A stretch of DNA of 24,019 nucleotides, taken from NCBI GenBank assembly GCA_023431345.1, contig JAEYWK010000274.1:1-24019 (forward strand), given 5' to 3'. The DNA comes from Pseudomonadota bacterium (GTDB lineage: Bacteria > Myxococcota_A > Polyangia > Polyangiales > Polyangiaceae). This document shows, piece by piece, positions 1 through 8,253 of the stretch (position 1 is the stretch's first letter; the number at the start of each line of letters is the position of its first letter). Under the pieces are notes generated by a model. That model saw nothing but the letters and a program-made list of their open reading frames with translations, was not told the DNA's origin and searched no databases. The translations under genes were made by a program, and so were the position numbers.

Positions 1-70
1 CGTGCCAGGCACGCGCCACAAACCCCGGCCTACCAGTCCCGATACCGCCGACGGCAACTTACGGACCGTC

Positions 71-94
71 GGGCACGGGCACGGGCACGGGCAC
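71..94. repeat. Four tandem copies of the hexamer GGGCAC
   Basis: Four exact head-to-tail copies of GGGCAC lie just past the 3' end of the sigma factor gene. The window also opens with a perfect palindrome, CGTGCC A GGCACG, at 1-13, built from the same GGCAC word. The first 127 bases otherwise show no gene. Short GC-rich tandem repeats of this kind are common between genes in high-GC genomes; no function is claimed. Confidence 0.8.
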
Positions 95-127
95 GTTTAC
101 GCCGAGACCAGCAATTAGGGACACTCC

Positions 128-1132
128 CTAGGCCTCGAGGGAGGTCGGGAAACCCCACGCCGCGAACAGCTCTGGCAGCACGAACGTGGTGAGCTCCGCG
201 ACGCGGCCGCGTCCGTCGAGCGACAACACGGTGAGGCAGACAGCGTGGTAGCGGCCATCGGGGCCGAGGACGTAGGCGAGCCCACCGGGATCGCCGTTCA
301 TGGGCGCGGCCACGATGCGGTAGCGCCCGGCGCGCGGCTCGCCGTCCCAGGTGCCCGGTGAGCGCATCGTGGCCATAACGGCCTCTTTGCCGTCGAGCCA
401 GTATTCCCAGGGTGGCATGCTCATGACCGCGTCGGCGGCGAGCAGCTCGGCGAAGTCGTCGAAGTTGCCGCTCTCCCACGCGCGCACGAAGCGCTCGACG
501 ACCTCGGCCTGACGTGGGGCGAGCGCGGGTGACTCTACCGGGCGCGCGATCGAGGAGCGGGCACGTTGGAGCGCGCTGTTGATCGCCGCCTCGGTGGTTC
601 CTAGGATGGCAGCCACCTCTGCAACGCTCCAATCCAGAACCTCGTGAAGGATGAGCGCGGCGCGCTGGCGCGGTGGTAGCATCTGCACGGCGTGCACGAA
701 CGCGAGCCGGATGCCCTCGCGTTGGCGAGCCGCCTGCTCCGGGCCCGGCGCCGCGGGGAGCAACGCGTCGGGATAGGGCTCGAGCCAGGGGAGGTCTGAG
801 CGCGGCGCGGTGGAAGGTGGGCCAGGCGCCACCGGCTCGCACACGTCTCGAGGCATCCACCGTCGCGAGCGGGCCTTGAGCGCGTCGAGGCAGGTATTGG
901 TGACGATGCGATACATCCAGGCGCGGAAGCTGGCGCGCGGCTCGTAATCCGCGAGCGCACGCCACGCCTTCAGCTGCGCCTCTTGCAGCGCGTCGTCGGC
1001 ATCGTGGAAGCCTCCCAGCATGCGGTAGGCGTAAGCGTGTAGCTCTCGGCCGAGCGGCTCGACCAGCTCGCGAAATGCCCGCTCGTCACCGCTGCGGGCC
1101 GCCTCCACCAATTGCTGAAAATGATGGCTCAT
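128..1132 (-). CDS. ECF-type RNA polymerase sigma factor with C-terminal SnoaL-like domain (SigX5/SigG-like)
   Basis: This encodes a 334-residue group 4 sigma factor that would direct RNA polymerase to a small regulon. Region 2 spans about residues 17-88, with a DADDALQEAQLKAWRAL helix and an FRAWMYRIVTNTCLD stretch. Region 4 spans about 143-195, with a helix-turn-helix around SVAEVAAILGTTEAAINSAL. The linker holds LPWLEPYPD (residues 114-122), a hallmark of the SigX5/SigG-like ECF group. Residues about 208-325 form a SnoaL/NTF2-like domain (RFVRAWESGNFDDFAELLA), which in related ECFs modulates activity in place of a separate anti-sigma factor; no anti-sigma gene is adjacent. It diverges from the reductase-family gene starting at 1198, with 65 bp between them, so shared control is plausible. 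The ribosome binding site is weak. Class call firm; subgroup call from motif memory. Confidence 0.9.
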   Translation of the reverse strand: MSHHFQQLVEAARSGDERAFRELVEPLGRELHAYAYRMLGGFHDADDALQEAQLKAWRALADYEPRASFRAWMYRIVTNTCLDALKARSRRWMPRDVCEPVAPGPPSTAPRSDLPWLEPYPDALLPAAPGPEQAARQREGIRLAFVHAVQMLPPRQRAALILHEVLDWSVAEVAAILGTTEAAINSALQRARSSIARPVESPALAPRQAEVVERFVRAWESGNFDDFAELLAADAVMSMPPWEYWLDGKEAVMATMRSPGTWDGEPRAGRYRIVAAPMNGDPGGLAYVLGPDGRYHAVCLTVLSLDGRGRVAELTTFVLPELFAAWGFPTSLEA

Positions 1133-1197
1133 GACCGATGACTTTGGCCCTTGGCCGTCGTTTCAGCACCAGACCACGCCCAGAAAGGCCAGTAAAG

Positions 1198-1839
1198 ATG
1201 AGCAAGGTGTTCGTGAGTGTCAGCGTTTCCCTCGACGGCTATCTCGCCCCTCCGGGCATGGATCTGGACCACGCAGGTGATCCGGCCTACCAAGGCTGGG
1301 GAGCCCAGTGGGGCAAGCTGCAGAACTGGATTCTGTCGACGCGGTTCTTCCGACAGAGGCTAGGGCTCGGCGACGACGGAGGGACCGGCGCCGACCATGA
1401 GCTCGTCGAGGGCACGTTCCGGCGGACCGGTGTCAGCATCCTGGGCAAGCGCATGTTCGATCTCGGCGAACGCATGTGGCCTGAAGAAGCCCCGTTTCAC
1501 ACGCCCGTGCTCGTTGTCACCTCCCAGTCGCGCGAGCCGTGGGAGCGCCCCGGGGGCACGACCTTCCACTTCGTGAACGACGGCATCGAGAGCGCGCTCC
1601 GCCGAGCCCGCGCGCTAGCGGGTGATCGTGACATCCGCATCGCTGGCGGCGCCAACCTGATCCAGCAATATTTGCGGGCCGGGCTCGTCGATGAGCTCGC
1701 GCTCGCCATCTCGCCGGTGCTGTTCGGTGGCGGCGCGCGACTCTTCGAGGGAGTCCGCCCCGACCTTGACCTCGAGCTCATCGAGGCCCCGCTGTCGCCG
1801 CGCACGACGCACGTCCGCTACGCGCTGCGCAAGCGGTAG
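1198..1839 (+). CDS. Dihydrofolate reductase family protein (RibD C-terminal domain)
   Basis: This is a 213-residue single-domain protein of the RibD-C/DHFR-like superfamily, which uses NAD(P)H to reduce pterin- or pyrimidine-like substrates; the substrate here is unknown. It opens with the typical beta strand and SLDGYLAPPG loop (residues 11-20). It has GVSILGKRMFD in the nucleotide-binding part (78-88), the diagnostic IAGGANLIQQYLRAGLVDEL segment (148-167), and a closing SPVLFGGGARLF (172-183). ATG 1198 is preferred over the in-frame ATG at 1138 because homology begins at once with MSKVFVSVSVSLDGY and AAAGG lies a short way upstream. Proteins of this family often sit beside ECF sigma factors; here the two diverge. 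Specific substrate not assignable. Confidence 0.88.
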   Translation: MSKVFVSVSVSLDGYLAPPGMDLDHAGDPAYQGWGAQWGKLQNWILSTRFFRQRLGLGDDGGTGADHELVEGTFRRTGVSILGKRMFDLGERMWPEEAPFHTPVLVVTSQSREPWERPGGTTFHFVNDGIESALRRARALAGDRDIRIAGGANLIQQYLRAGLVDELALAISPVLFGGGARLFEGVRPDLDLELIEAPLSPRTTHVRYALRKR

Positions 1840-1848
1840 CGCTCAAAG

Positions 1849-1879
1849 GTCGACGCGCGCCAAGGTGCGCTGCGTCGAC
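1849..1879. terminator. Strong hairpin between convergent genes, probable bidirectional terminator
   Basis: GTCGACGC (1849-1856) pairs perfectly with GCGTCGAC (1872-1879). Inside it GCGC (1857-1860) pairs with GCGC (1867-1870) around a six-base loop, CAAGGT, with one unpaired T. The hairpin fills the 42-bp gap between the converging reductase and cyclase genes, where a shared terminator is expected. There is no long T tract, as is usual in GC-rich genomes. Confidence 0.7.
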
Positions 1880-1881
1880 GC

Positions 1882-2877
1882 TTACTTGAACGGCAGGGCA
1901 ATGGGGCGGATCGGCGCGGCGTCGGAGCCGCGCAGCTTGAGCGAGCCGCCCACGAACGCAAACTCGTAGACGCCGTCTTTGGCGAGCTGCTCGAGCTGCA
2001 CCAGCTCGAGGATGGGCACGCCTTGCTGGGCGAGCAGGTAGGTGTGCACGGGCACATAGTTGCCCTGCACCTCCGAGGGAAAGGCTTCGAAGCTCAGGTT
2101 GTCGGCGCCCACGATCATCGCGCCGCCCTCTTCGACCAGAAAGCGCGCCGCCTCGATGCCCATCCCGGGCGGATTCTTCATGTAGGCCTGGGCGTTTTCG
2201 TACACTTGCATGCGCCCGGTGCGCACCAGCACCACGTCGCCGCGCTGGAGCAGCGTGCGCTGTCGGGCCAGCGCCGCTTGCAGATCTTGCTTGGTGACGC
2301 GGTAGCCATCGGCCAGCATCGAAACGCCTTTGGCGCGCGGCAAATCGATGAGCACGCCGCGCGCCACGATCGGTGGCAGCTTCTCGGCGCCCGTCACCTT
2401 CCAGCCGCGATCGCCGAGGTGCTCGGCGGCGCTGAAGCCGTTGTAAATCTTGCCGTCGAGCCCGAAATGATTCAGCGCGTCGATGTGCGTGCCCATGTGC
2501 GTGTACATCGAGATCGCCACGCCCGTGTAGCCGACGTGTGCGCTCGTCTCTTTGCCGACTTTCATCGAATCGGCGACCTGATCGCCGTGCGGCGTGTGGG
2601 TCATCCACATCTGGTACGGCGGGTCCCCCGCGGCTTGCCAGCTGGGCATGCCGATGAAGTAGTCGACGGAGAGGTCGTAGACGCGCGTGCCCTCGACGCG
2701 AGCCAGCACCGCGGCGCGTGACTGAGGTGTCATGAGGTTGAGTCGACCGATCTCGTCCTTCGGTCCCCAGGGGCTGACGCCCACGGTGGGCCGAGCGGCA
2801 GAGCTGCGGCTGACGATGCCGGCGGTGAGGCCGAGCGCCAAGAGACCAAGGACCGAATAGAGGCGTTGCTTGTTCAT
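1882..2877 (-). CDS. Exported cyclase-family (kynurenine formamidase-like) metal-dependent hydrolase
   Basis: This 331-residue protein belongs to the cyclase family (PF04199), zinc-type hydrolases that include kynurenine formamidase and the isatin and polyketide cyclase-like enzymes. The family metal motif HxGTHxD appears as HMGTHID, with H127, H131 and D133 as predicted ligands. The N-terminus (MNKQRLYSVLGLLALGLTAG) looks like a Sec signal peptide, so the protein probably acts in the periplasm or outside, which is unlike classical cytosolic KynB. The mature part starts with the GPKDEIGRLNLMTP segment common in this family. The start is set by the signal peptide. It diverges from a LysR gene across an 88-bp gap containing a palindrome, a classic regulator-target layout. 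The substrate is unknown. Confidence 0.87.
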   Translation of the reverse strand: MNKQRLYSVLGLLALGLTAGIVSRSSAARPTVGVSPWGPKDEIGRLNLMTPQSRAAVLARVEGTRVYDLSVDYFIGMPSWQAAGDPPYQMWMTHTPHGDQVADSMKVGKETSAHVGYTGVAISMYTHMGTHIDALNHFGLDGKIYNGFSAAEHLGDRGWKVTGAEKLPPIVARGVLIDLPRAKGVSMLADGYRVTKQDLQAALARQRTLLQRGDVVLVRTGRMQVYENAQAYMKNPPGMGIEAARFLVEEGGAMIVGADNLSFEAFPSEVQGNYVPVHTYLLAQQGVPILELVQLEQLAKDGVYEFAFVGGSLKLRGSDAAPIRPIALPFK

Positions 2878-2934
2878 GCGCTGAACGTAGGCAGCAGCGC
2901 GCTTCCCAAAAACCGCCCTGCGGAGTCTTCACTT

Positions 2935-2949
2935 TTCACCAGCGGTGAA
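2935..2949. promoter_or_regulatory. Palindromic operator candidate for the divergent LysR regulator
   Basis: The perfect dyad TTCACC AGC GGTGAA contains a T-N11-A core (TCACC-AGC-GGTGA), the classical LysR-type binding pattern. It sits 16 bp before the LysR start at 2966 and 57 bp upstream of the cyclase start at 2877. That is the expected place for autoregulation and control of the divergent gene. An extra TTCAC half-site lies just to the left, at 2929-2933. Inferred from pattern and position. Confidence 0.65.
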
Positions 2950-2965
2950 TAATCTTCGACGGCGT

Positions 2966-3847
2966 ATGGACAAGTTGACGGCCCTGACGGTTTTCCGCGT
3001 CGTCTGTCAGCTCGGCAGCTTCAGCGGCGCCGCACGCAAGCTGCGCCTCTCGAACGCGGCCGTGAGCAAGAACGTGCGGGAGCTGGAGGACGAGCTGGGA
3101 GCCCGCCTGCTCGAGCGCACGACGCGCCGCGTGCGCATGACGGAAGCGGGTGAGGCGTACCTGCGTCGCGCCAGCGCCATCCTCGACGAGCTGTCGGCGC
3201 TCGACGCCGACACGAAAGATCACGGCCGGGCTCCGCGCGGCACCTTGCGGATCTCGGCGCCCATGTCGCTCGGAGTTGCGCAGCTGGCGCCGGTAGTGGG
3301 CGCGTTTTCGGCCGCGTACCCGGAGCTTCACGTCGAGCTCGAAATGAACGACCGCTACGTCGACCTGGTCGGCGAGGGCTTCGATGTCGCGCTCCGTGGC
3401 GGCAAGCTCACGGACTCGAGCTTGGTGGCGCTCCGCTTGAGCGCCATCGAGCGTGTGCTCTGCGCCTCCCCCGCCTATTTGCGCCAGCACGGCCGCCCGC
3501 GCCGCCCCGAAGAGCTGACCCAGCACCGCTGCCTATTATACAGCCTCGCGCAGTCGCCCCATCGCTGGACGCTCACGCGCGGCTCACGCCGCGTCCGCCT
3601 CGAAATTCAGGGCCCGCTCAGGGTCAACAGCAGCCTCGCGCTCGTGGGCGTCGCCCGCGCAGGCGCTGGCATTGCGCTCGTCCCGCGCGTCATCGCGGAC
3701 GACGCGCTCCTCGCCAAGCAGCTCGAGCCAGTGCTGCCCGAGTGGCGCGCAGAGCCGCAAGCGCTGTTTGCGGTCTATCCGCGTCACCATCAAGTCTCCC
3801 AACGCGTGCGGCTATTCGTCGATTTCCTCGCCGCGCGCTTCAAGTAG
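2966..3847 (+). CDS. LysR family transcriptional regulator
   Basis: This is a 293-residue LysR-type regulator of normal family length. The N-terminal winged helix-turn-helix spans residues 3-60 (GSFSGAARKLRLSNAAVSKN, then ELEDELGARLLERTTRRVRMTEAG, both canonical). It is followed by a linker helix (61-85) and a periplasmic-binding-protein-like effector domain (about 88-290, starting at GTLRISAPMSLG). ATG 2966 gives MDKLTALTVFRVV, the usual LysR beginning; the in-frame ATG at 2945 would start inside the palindrome and is disfavoured. The gene diverges from the exported cyclase-family hydrolase and likely controls it together with itself. The inducer is unknown but may be the hydrolase's substrate or product. 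It resembles the CrgA/AaeR-like subgroup of LysR proteins. Confidence 0.93.
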   Translation: MDKLTALTVFRVVCQLGSFSGAARKLRLSNAAVSKNVRELEDELGARLLERTTRRVRMTEAGEAYLRRASAILDELSALDADTKDHGRAPRGTLRISAPMSLGVAQLAPVVGAFSAAYPELHVELEMNDRYVDLVGEGFDVALRGGKLTDSSLVALRLSAIERVLCASPAYLRQHGRPRRPEELTQHRCLLYSLAQSPHRWTLTRGSRRVRLEIQGPLRVNSSLALVGVARAGAGIALVPRVIADDALLAKQLEPVLPEWRAEPQALFAVYPRHHQVSQRVRLFVDFLAARFK

Positions 3848-3870
3848 CGAGGCGTAACGCTACAAAACTG

Positions 3871-3912
3871 CGGGTTGCTCACGCTCGCGAGCGAGAACGG
3901 GCCCCCAACCCG
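3871..3912. other. Nested inverted repeat downstream of the LysR gene
   Basis: CGGGTTG (3871-3877) and CAACCCG (3906-3912) form a perfect 7-bp outer stem. Between them lies a 12-bp self-complementary word, CGCTCGCGAGCG, at 3882-3893. The element begins 24 bp after the LysR stop, so it could be its terminator, though there is no T run. The rest of 3848-4071 shows nothing recognisable apart from the ribosome binding site of the next gene. Confidence 0.45.
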
Positions 3913-4071
3913 TACGTGCAAGTCACTCTCTACGATCAGCCAGAGCCTTGGATCGGCGAGGCACCAGCTGACGATGGGCACCGGCGCCTTCGTCGCTTTT
4001 GGCGGCTATGCTTCGATGATGAGACTCGGAGTCGGTACGCAGTTGCGCTAAGCTCGTCGGCGGAGGGCGTC

Positions 4072-4968
4072 ATGGAAAAGCCTCTTCGCATTCAAGTAGC
4101 GATGCCCCGACGTGCGCGCGCGGCAGCGCTTTCCCTGTGCCTCGTCGGCCTGTTATCTGTGCACTGCGGCGATGACGACGAAGCGTCCAGCGGCCACGGC
4201 AGAGCGGGCGGAGGTAACGCAGGTTCGAGCCTCGGCGGCAACGGCTCGGGAACCTCTGGCGCTCGTCCGCACGCAGGGCAGGGAGGCGACGTCAGTGGCT
4301 CCTCTTCGGGAGGCGACGGCGACGGGGGGACACTGGCCGGGGCCGGCTACGGAGCTGCTCCCGATAATGAAGGTGGCCACGCCGGCTTCGGCTCGCCTCA
4401 AGGCGGGGAAGGCGGTCACGGCGGCGGCGGCCGCGACGGGGGCGGAACGGGGGGAGCCGGAGGCAGCGCCGAAGGCGGAGCGAGCGGTCAAGGCGGACAG
4501 GTCAGTGGTGGTGAGGGCGGCATCGCTGGCGAAGTCAGCGGCTGCCTACCGATCGACATCCTCACCGGTAGTCCGCGCGACATCGAGGGCCGCCGTGCGT
4601 ACGCGATAGACGGCGACCGCGATCTCTCGTTCCAGGTCTCTCTCTCCGAGCCAAGCACCCTGACGTTCGAGGTGCGGATCCCCCGAGACAGCGGGGCCAT
4701 CTGCTGCGACCACGGCACGTGCACCGCGCCGCTGTTCGTCGAGCTGCACTCGAGCGTCCCGCCCACCGTCATCGCCGACAACGAATGGGTAGCCGCGCCG
4801 GTTTGGGAACCACGCACGCTGACGATGCCGACTGGAAACTACACCGTCCGCATGGACGGCAGACCAGATGGGAAGCTCTGCTTGGACTGGCCCAAGCCCG
4901 ATGTTCCCGACCAGAGCATGCCCGACCCATTTTACGTCAGCGGGTTGTGCCTCAGAGCCGAGCCCTGA
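4072..4968 (+). CDS. Gly/Ser-rich predicted lipoprotein with C-terminal Cys-containing domain
   Basis: This is a 298-residue predicted lipoprotein. An Arg-containing N-region (RIQVAMPRRARAAA) leads to a hydrophobic core and LSVHC, with Cys32 as the probable lipidation site; His at -1 is non-canonical. Residues about 42-153 are a flexible Gly/Ser/Ala spacer with GGxGG repeats, a style frequent in myxobacterial surface lipoproteins. The C-terminal domain (about 157-298) has seven Cys, including a CCDHGTC cluster near 211-217, and looks beta-rich, like a pre-peptidase or adhesin-type domain; no family is claimed. ATG 4072 is chosen because GGAGGG lies 6 bp upstream; ATG 4102 is an alternative. 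It converges on the HerA-fusion gene ending at 5056. The 87 bp between them hold only a weak 6-bp hairpin at 4968-4991. Confidence 0.75.
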   Translation: MEKPLRIQVAMPRRARAAALSLCLVGLLSVHCGDDDEASSGHGRAGGGNAGSSLGGNGSGTSGARPHAGQGGDVSGSSSGGDGDGGTLAGAGYGAAPDNEGGHAGFGSPQGGEGGHGGGGRDGGGTGGAGGSAEGGASGQGGQVSGGEGGIAGEVSGCLPIDILTGSPRDIEGRRAYAIDGDRDLSFQVSLSEPSTLTFEVRIPRDSGAICCDHGTCTAPLFVELHSSVPPTVIADNEWVAAPVWEPRTLTMPTGNYTVRMDGRPDGKLCLDWPKPDVPDQSMPDPFYVSGLCLRAEP

Positions 4969-5055
4969 GCTCCGGACGTAGCCCTGGAGCTGCTGCGAGC
5001 CGAGCTGCCTTGGCCAACGCATGTCGCCGAGCCGCACAGCGGCTGCTGATTGGAC

Positions 5056-8000
5056 TTACAGTAGCCGCCGTGAGCGCTCGGCGCGCTCCAGCACCTCTGA
5101 CTCGTCGGGCGGGCTCGACGGGTGGTGGGAGAGGCAGAGCGGCGTCTGGATCTTGACCGCCGCGGAGAGGCCTTCGGTGAACGCGTAAAACACGCCCCGA
5201 GGCAGCTTGGCGACGTCGCTGCCGGGAGTGCCCCGTTGGCTGAGCTGATCTTTGACCGTGTCGATGGCGGCGGGCGAATTTTGGCGGCCATAGAACTGAG
5301 TGGAGCAGTTGGCGATGATGTTGTGGTCGATGCTCTTCGGCGCCTGCGTTGCGAAGATGATGCCGAGGCCGTACTTACGCGCTTGAGCCACCAAGCGAAT
5401 CAAGTTGTCTTTGCCGGGAACGGAGCGGCCCGATGGCACGAAGTCCCGCGCTTCGTCGATCACGAGCAGGCCCTGCAGGGCACGGCCGCGCGCCGGGTTC
5501 TTCTTGATCCAAGAGAAGAGCGTCATGGCCAGCTGGTTCACGAACTGTTGCTGGGCGCTCTGATCGGGGAGGCCGCTCAAGTTGATCACGGAGACGCGCA
5601 CCTTGCTGGCGTCGCGACCGCGAAACAGGGTGGCTGGGTCGAGGGCCTGACCATCGCCGCGAAACAGCGGGTTGGTTTCCGTCTCGGCCAACAACCGATC
5701 GGCGGCCTCGCGCGCCAGCTTCTCGCCCTTTTCGTAGCCGGCGTTCGCGTCGCCGGGGAGCTCGGCGAGGATGGCGATGAGTCGGTCCAGACTACCGCCT
5801 CCGTGCTTGGCGAAGAACCGCAGAGCAGAGCTGAGAACGCCTTGGCGAACCTTATCGACCTTGGCGCCGATCGCGATGGGTTCGAGGCTGCTTCGCGCCA
5901 TATCGAGGGCTGCGTTGAGCTCGTCCGGATCGCCCGCGACCGACACGAAGTCGGGGAGGGGACGCAGGCGAATCGGATTGCCGCGCTCGCGACCTGGTGT
6001 CCAAACGACGACTTCGGTCATGCCGCGGTATCGCGCTGACTTCGCGCGGTCTTCCTCGCTGAAGCTGTCGGGAGCTTCGGGCCAGGGGTCGCCGAGCCGG
6101 GAGAGATCGTTGGCGCCGTCGATCACGATCGAAGGAACGCCGGCCAGGGCCGCCTCCTCGATGAGCCTTCGCACCAGGACCGTCTTGCCGGAGCCTGCTC
6201 CGGCGAGCACCACCGTGTGCTTGGTGAGGTTGTCGAGCCCGACCGAGAAGTGGCCCGCGGCAGAGCCGGCGAGCAGCTTCTGTCCGATCACCAGCTCAGT
6301 CGGCCAGCCTGTCTTCGGCAGCGCCTGCGGGGGCGCCGTCGTTTCGAGCTCCGCCGTCGCCTCGCCCTGCGCGGGGGGCGTGACGCTCGGGGGCCTTTCG
6401 TCGGCGCGGGCTGCCGCCGGATTTCGGAACAGGAAGCCGAGCGCGTCCGCGAAGAGCGGGAGCTGCGAGACGATGCGCTCGGTCCGCAGCCATTGCCGCG
6501 TCTGCGCGGCGCGTTGAGGGTCGGCCTGCAGGAGCTCTTTCAAGGCGACCAGGACCTTGAGCTCGGCCTCCGTGGGAACGAGCACGATTCCTCCGCGCTG
6601 CTCGAGCTCTGCGACGAGCTTGATGCTGAGGGCGGTGGCGGGGAGCGCTCGTGTGCGCAGTATCGCGAGGCGCCGGAACTCGAGGTCGTTGGCGATGCCG
6701 GCGGCCGTCATGGCTGCCTTGAGCCGGCTCTGGAACGCGATGTGCTGCGTCTTTTCGATGAAGCGGAAGGCGTAGTGCCGCTCTCGCTCGTTGGCGCCGC
6801 GGTCCACGATGCGGAGGCGCGCGTGGAGCGGCTCGAAGCTGCCGCTGCCCAGGAAGTCCTTGTCGATGAGCGCGTCGCAGTCGCTCGGTAGAGCGTTCTC
6901 CTCGACGAGGGCGTCGCATGCGATCTCAATCAGCCTGTCCAGGCTGTCTTCGTCCTGTCGTTCGATGAGACTCGCCACGTCGGCCGCGCGGGCCAGCTCG
7001 TCGAGGGCGGCTCGGAGCTCGTGCTCGTGGCTGGGCTCGGGCCCTACGGTCGCGGGCTCGTCGCCGTCGAGCTCGGTGAGCCGGCCGCTCGTCGCGCATG
7101 CATGGCGGTGCTCATTGCAGGCCTTGAGCACTTCGCGCGGTAGTAAGCCGATCCTCTTGTCGAAGAAGCCGGGCGCGAAAGGGTACGAGGCGTAGCGCGG
7201 CTCGACGCCGTGAGCCGCGTACGACTGCGCCAAACGCCGCTCGACCAGCTGGCGAATCGAGGCCGCGTCGCGAATGGGCTGCAAGAGCAGCGGCGCTTCG
7301 AAGCGATCTCGCATCGTCACCGGGACGCGTGCGTCGAGGATGTGCCAGGTCGATTCCAGGCTCGATACGACGGTGAGCGTGCGTCGGGTTACGTCGCGGA
7401 GCGCGGAGAGGCCGCCGGCGATACCCTGAATGATGGAAAGCGACGCCAGCTGGCGTGCCGTGGGCTCCGCATCGCTGCTCGTGGCGCTCGCGAGATTGTG
7501 CTCGGCCACGATCGCATCCAGTTGATCGAGCGCCAGCACCGTCGGCGCGTCGAGGCTCATCAGCCAAGACAGTCCCCGCACGATCTGATCCGGCCGCTTC
7601 TGGGTCGTCATGAAGTCGTGAACGAAGCCATCCTTCTCCTGAATGCCGATGCCTTGCAGCCACTGGTAGCCGCTGTCTTGAATGTCGAAGTCGTCGGAAG
7701 CCACCAGGGCGAGCGCTCGCAGCACGTCTTGATGTTCGCGCGCTTCCGTTCGATACTTGCCGGCGAGGCAACGGATCAGCGCGTTGCAGCGGTTGATCAG
7801 GGCGGGTGGCCTTGCGGTCGAGATTTGCTGGTAGGAAGGTGCTTCAGGTCCGAGTTGCTCGATCAGGCGCTTCAGCAGGCGCGCGAACTGAGGCTCGCCC
7901 TGGCGCTGTTGGTCGAGCGAGCGCATGTAGCCGAGCAGCACTGTCTCCCAGAACTCGCGCACGTCGGTCATGTCGACGAGCACGAAGTACTGTCCGCGCT

Positions 8001-8253
8001 CGAAGGCCTGTCGGCGCACCGAGCTGAGCACGTGCGTCTTGCCCGACCCGCCCGTACCCAGCAGGGCTACTCCCAACGGCGAGGTCGGGTCCGCTTGGCG
8101 CTGGAGGTCGGCTAGCCTTTGACGTAGGCGCTCCCGAGCCGTCTGTTGCAGCTCCGTGATGTCGGTCGGCGCGTCTCGCCAAATGCTGTCGATGTGGGTC
8201 GTCCACTGAAAGTCGGCCTCGTTGAGCGCGGTCTGCAGGGCTTCCATGCTCAT
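5056..8253 (-). CDS. Large dual-ATPase: N-terminal AAA+ domain fused to C-terminal HerA-like translocase domain
   Basis: This 1065-residue protein has two complete P-loop modules. The first has Walker A GTGGSGKT (66-73, K72), Walker B VLALDQLD (239-246, D243 and D246) and a sensor-like TVVSSLEST (294-302), as in ORC/STAND-type AAA+ ATPases. Residues about 350-640 form a helical linker ending in a Pro/Ala-rich hinge. The second follows the HerA/FtsK plan: AGAGSGKT (684-691, K690), Walker B LLVIDEARDF (929-938, D933 and E934), IIFATQAPKSID (965-976, a sensor Q) and FYGRQ (987-991, a likely arginine finger). HerA proteins form hexamers that pump DNA, usually with a nuclease partner. The nuclease-like gene is two genes upstream; this start overlaps the preceding stop by ATGA (8250-8253). 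Predicted cytosolic motor of a three-gene module. Both ATPase calls are solid; the function is inferred. Confidence 0.85.
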   Translation of the reverse strand: MSMEALQTALNEADFQWTTHIDSIWRDAPTDITELQQTARERLRQRLADLQRQADPTSPLGVALLGTGGSGKTHVLSSVRRQAFERGQYFVLVDMTDVREFWETVLLGYMRSLDQQRQGEPQFARLLKRLIEQLGPEAPSYQQISTARPPALINRCNALIRCLAGKYRTEAREHQDVLRALALVASDDFDIQDSGYQWLQGIGIQEKDGFVHDFMTTQKRPDQIVRGLSWLMSLDAPTVLALDQLDAIVAEHNLASATSSDAEPTARQLASLSIIQGIAGGLSALRDVTRRTLTVVSSLESTWHILDARVPVTMRDRFEAPLLLQPIRDAASIRQLVERRLAQSYAAHGVEPRYASYPFAPGFFDKRIGLLPREVLKACNEHRHACATSGRLTELDGDEPATVGPEPSHEHELRAALDELARAADVASLIERQDEDSLDRLIEIACDALVEENALPSDCDALIDKDFLGSGSFEPLHARLRIVDRGANERERHYAFRFIEKTQHIAFQSRLKAAMTAAGIANDLEFRRLAILRTRALPATALSIKLVAELEQRGGIVLVPTEAELKVLVALKELLQADPQRAAQTRQWLRTERIVSQLPLFADALGFLFRNPAAARADERPPSVTPPAQGEATAELETTAPPQALPKTGWPTELVIGQKLLAGSAAGHFSVGLDNLTKHTVVLAGAGSGKTVLVRRLIEEAALAGVPSIVIDGANDLSRLGDPWPEAPDSFSEEDRAKSARYRGMTEVVVWTPGRERGNPIRLRPLPDFVSVAGDPDELNAALDMARSSLEPIAIGAKVDKVRQGVLSSALRFFAKHGGGSLDRLIAILAELPGDANAGYEKGEKLAREAADRLLAETETNPLFRGDGQALDPATLFRGRDASKVRVSVINLSGLPDQSAQQQFVNQLAMTLFSWIKKNPARGRALQGLLVIDEARDFVPSGRSVPGKDNLIRLVAQARKYGLGIIFATQAPKSIDHNIIANCSTQFYGRQNSPAAIDTVKDQLSQRGTPGSDVAKLPRGVFYAFTEGLSAAVKIQTPLCLSHHPSSPPDESEVLERAERSRRLL

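Noticed and set aside
30..965. Open frame antisense-overlapping the first sigma factor
   Set aside because: Same strand, different frame from the sigma gene, with a composition dominated by Arg/Ala typical of a high-GC shadow.
4200..4530. Gly-rich low-complexity stretch as a separate repeat element or PE-PGRS-like gene
   Set aside because: It is in frame as the spacer of the lipoprotein between a signal peptide and a Cys-containing domain.
4968..5044. Weak hairpins AGCTCC/GGAGCT (4968-4991) and AGCCG/CGGCT (5030-5044) as terminators
   Set aside because: Stems of only 5-6 bp with no T tract; frequent by chance in this composition.
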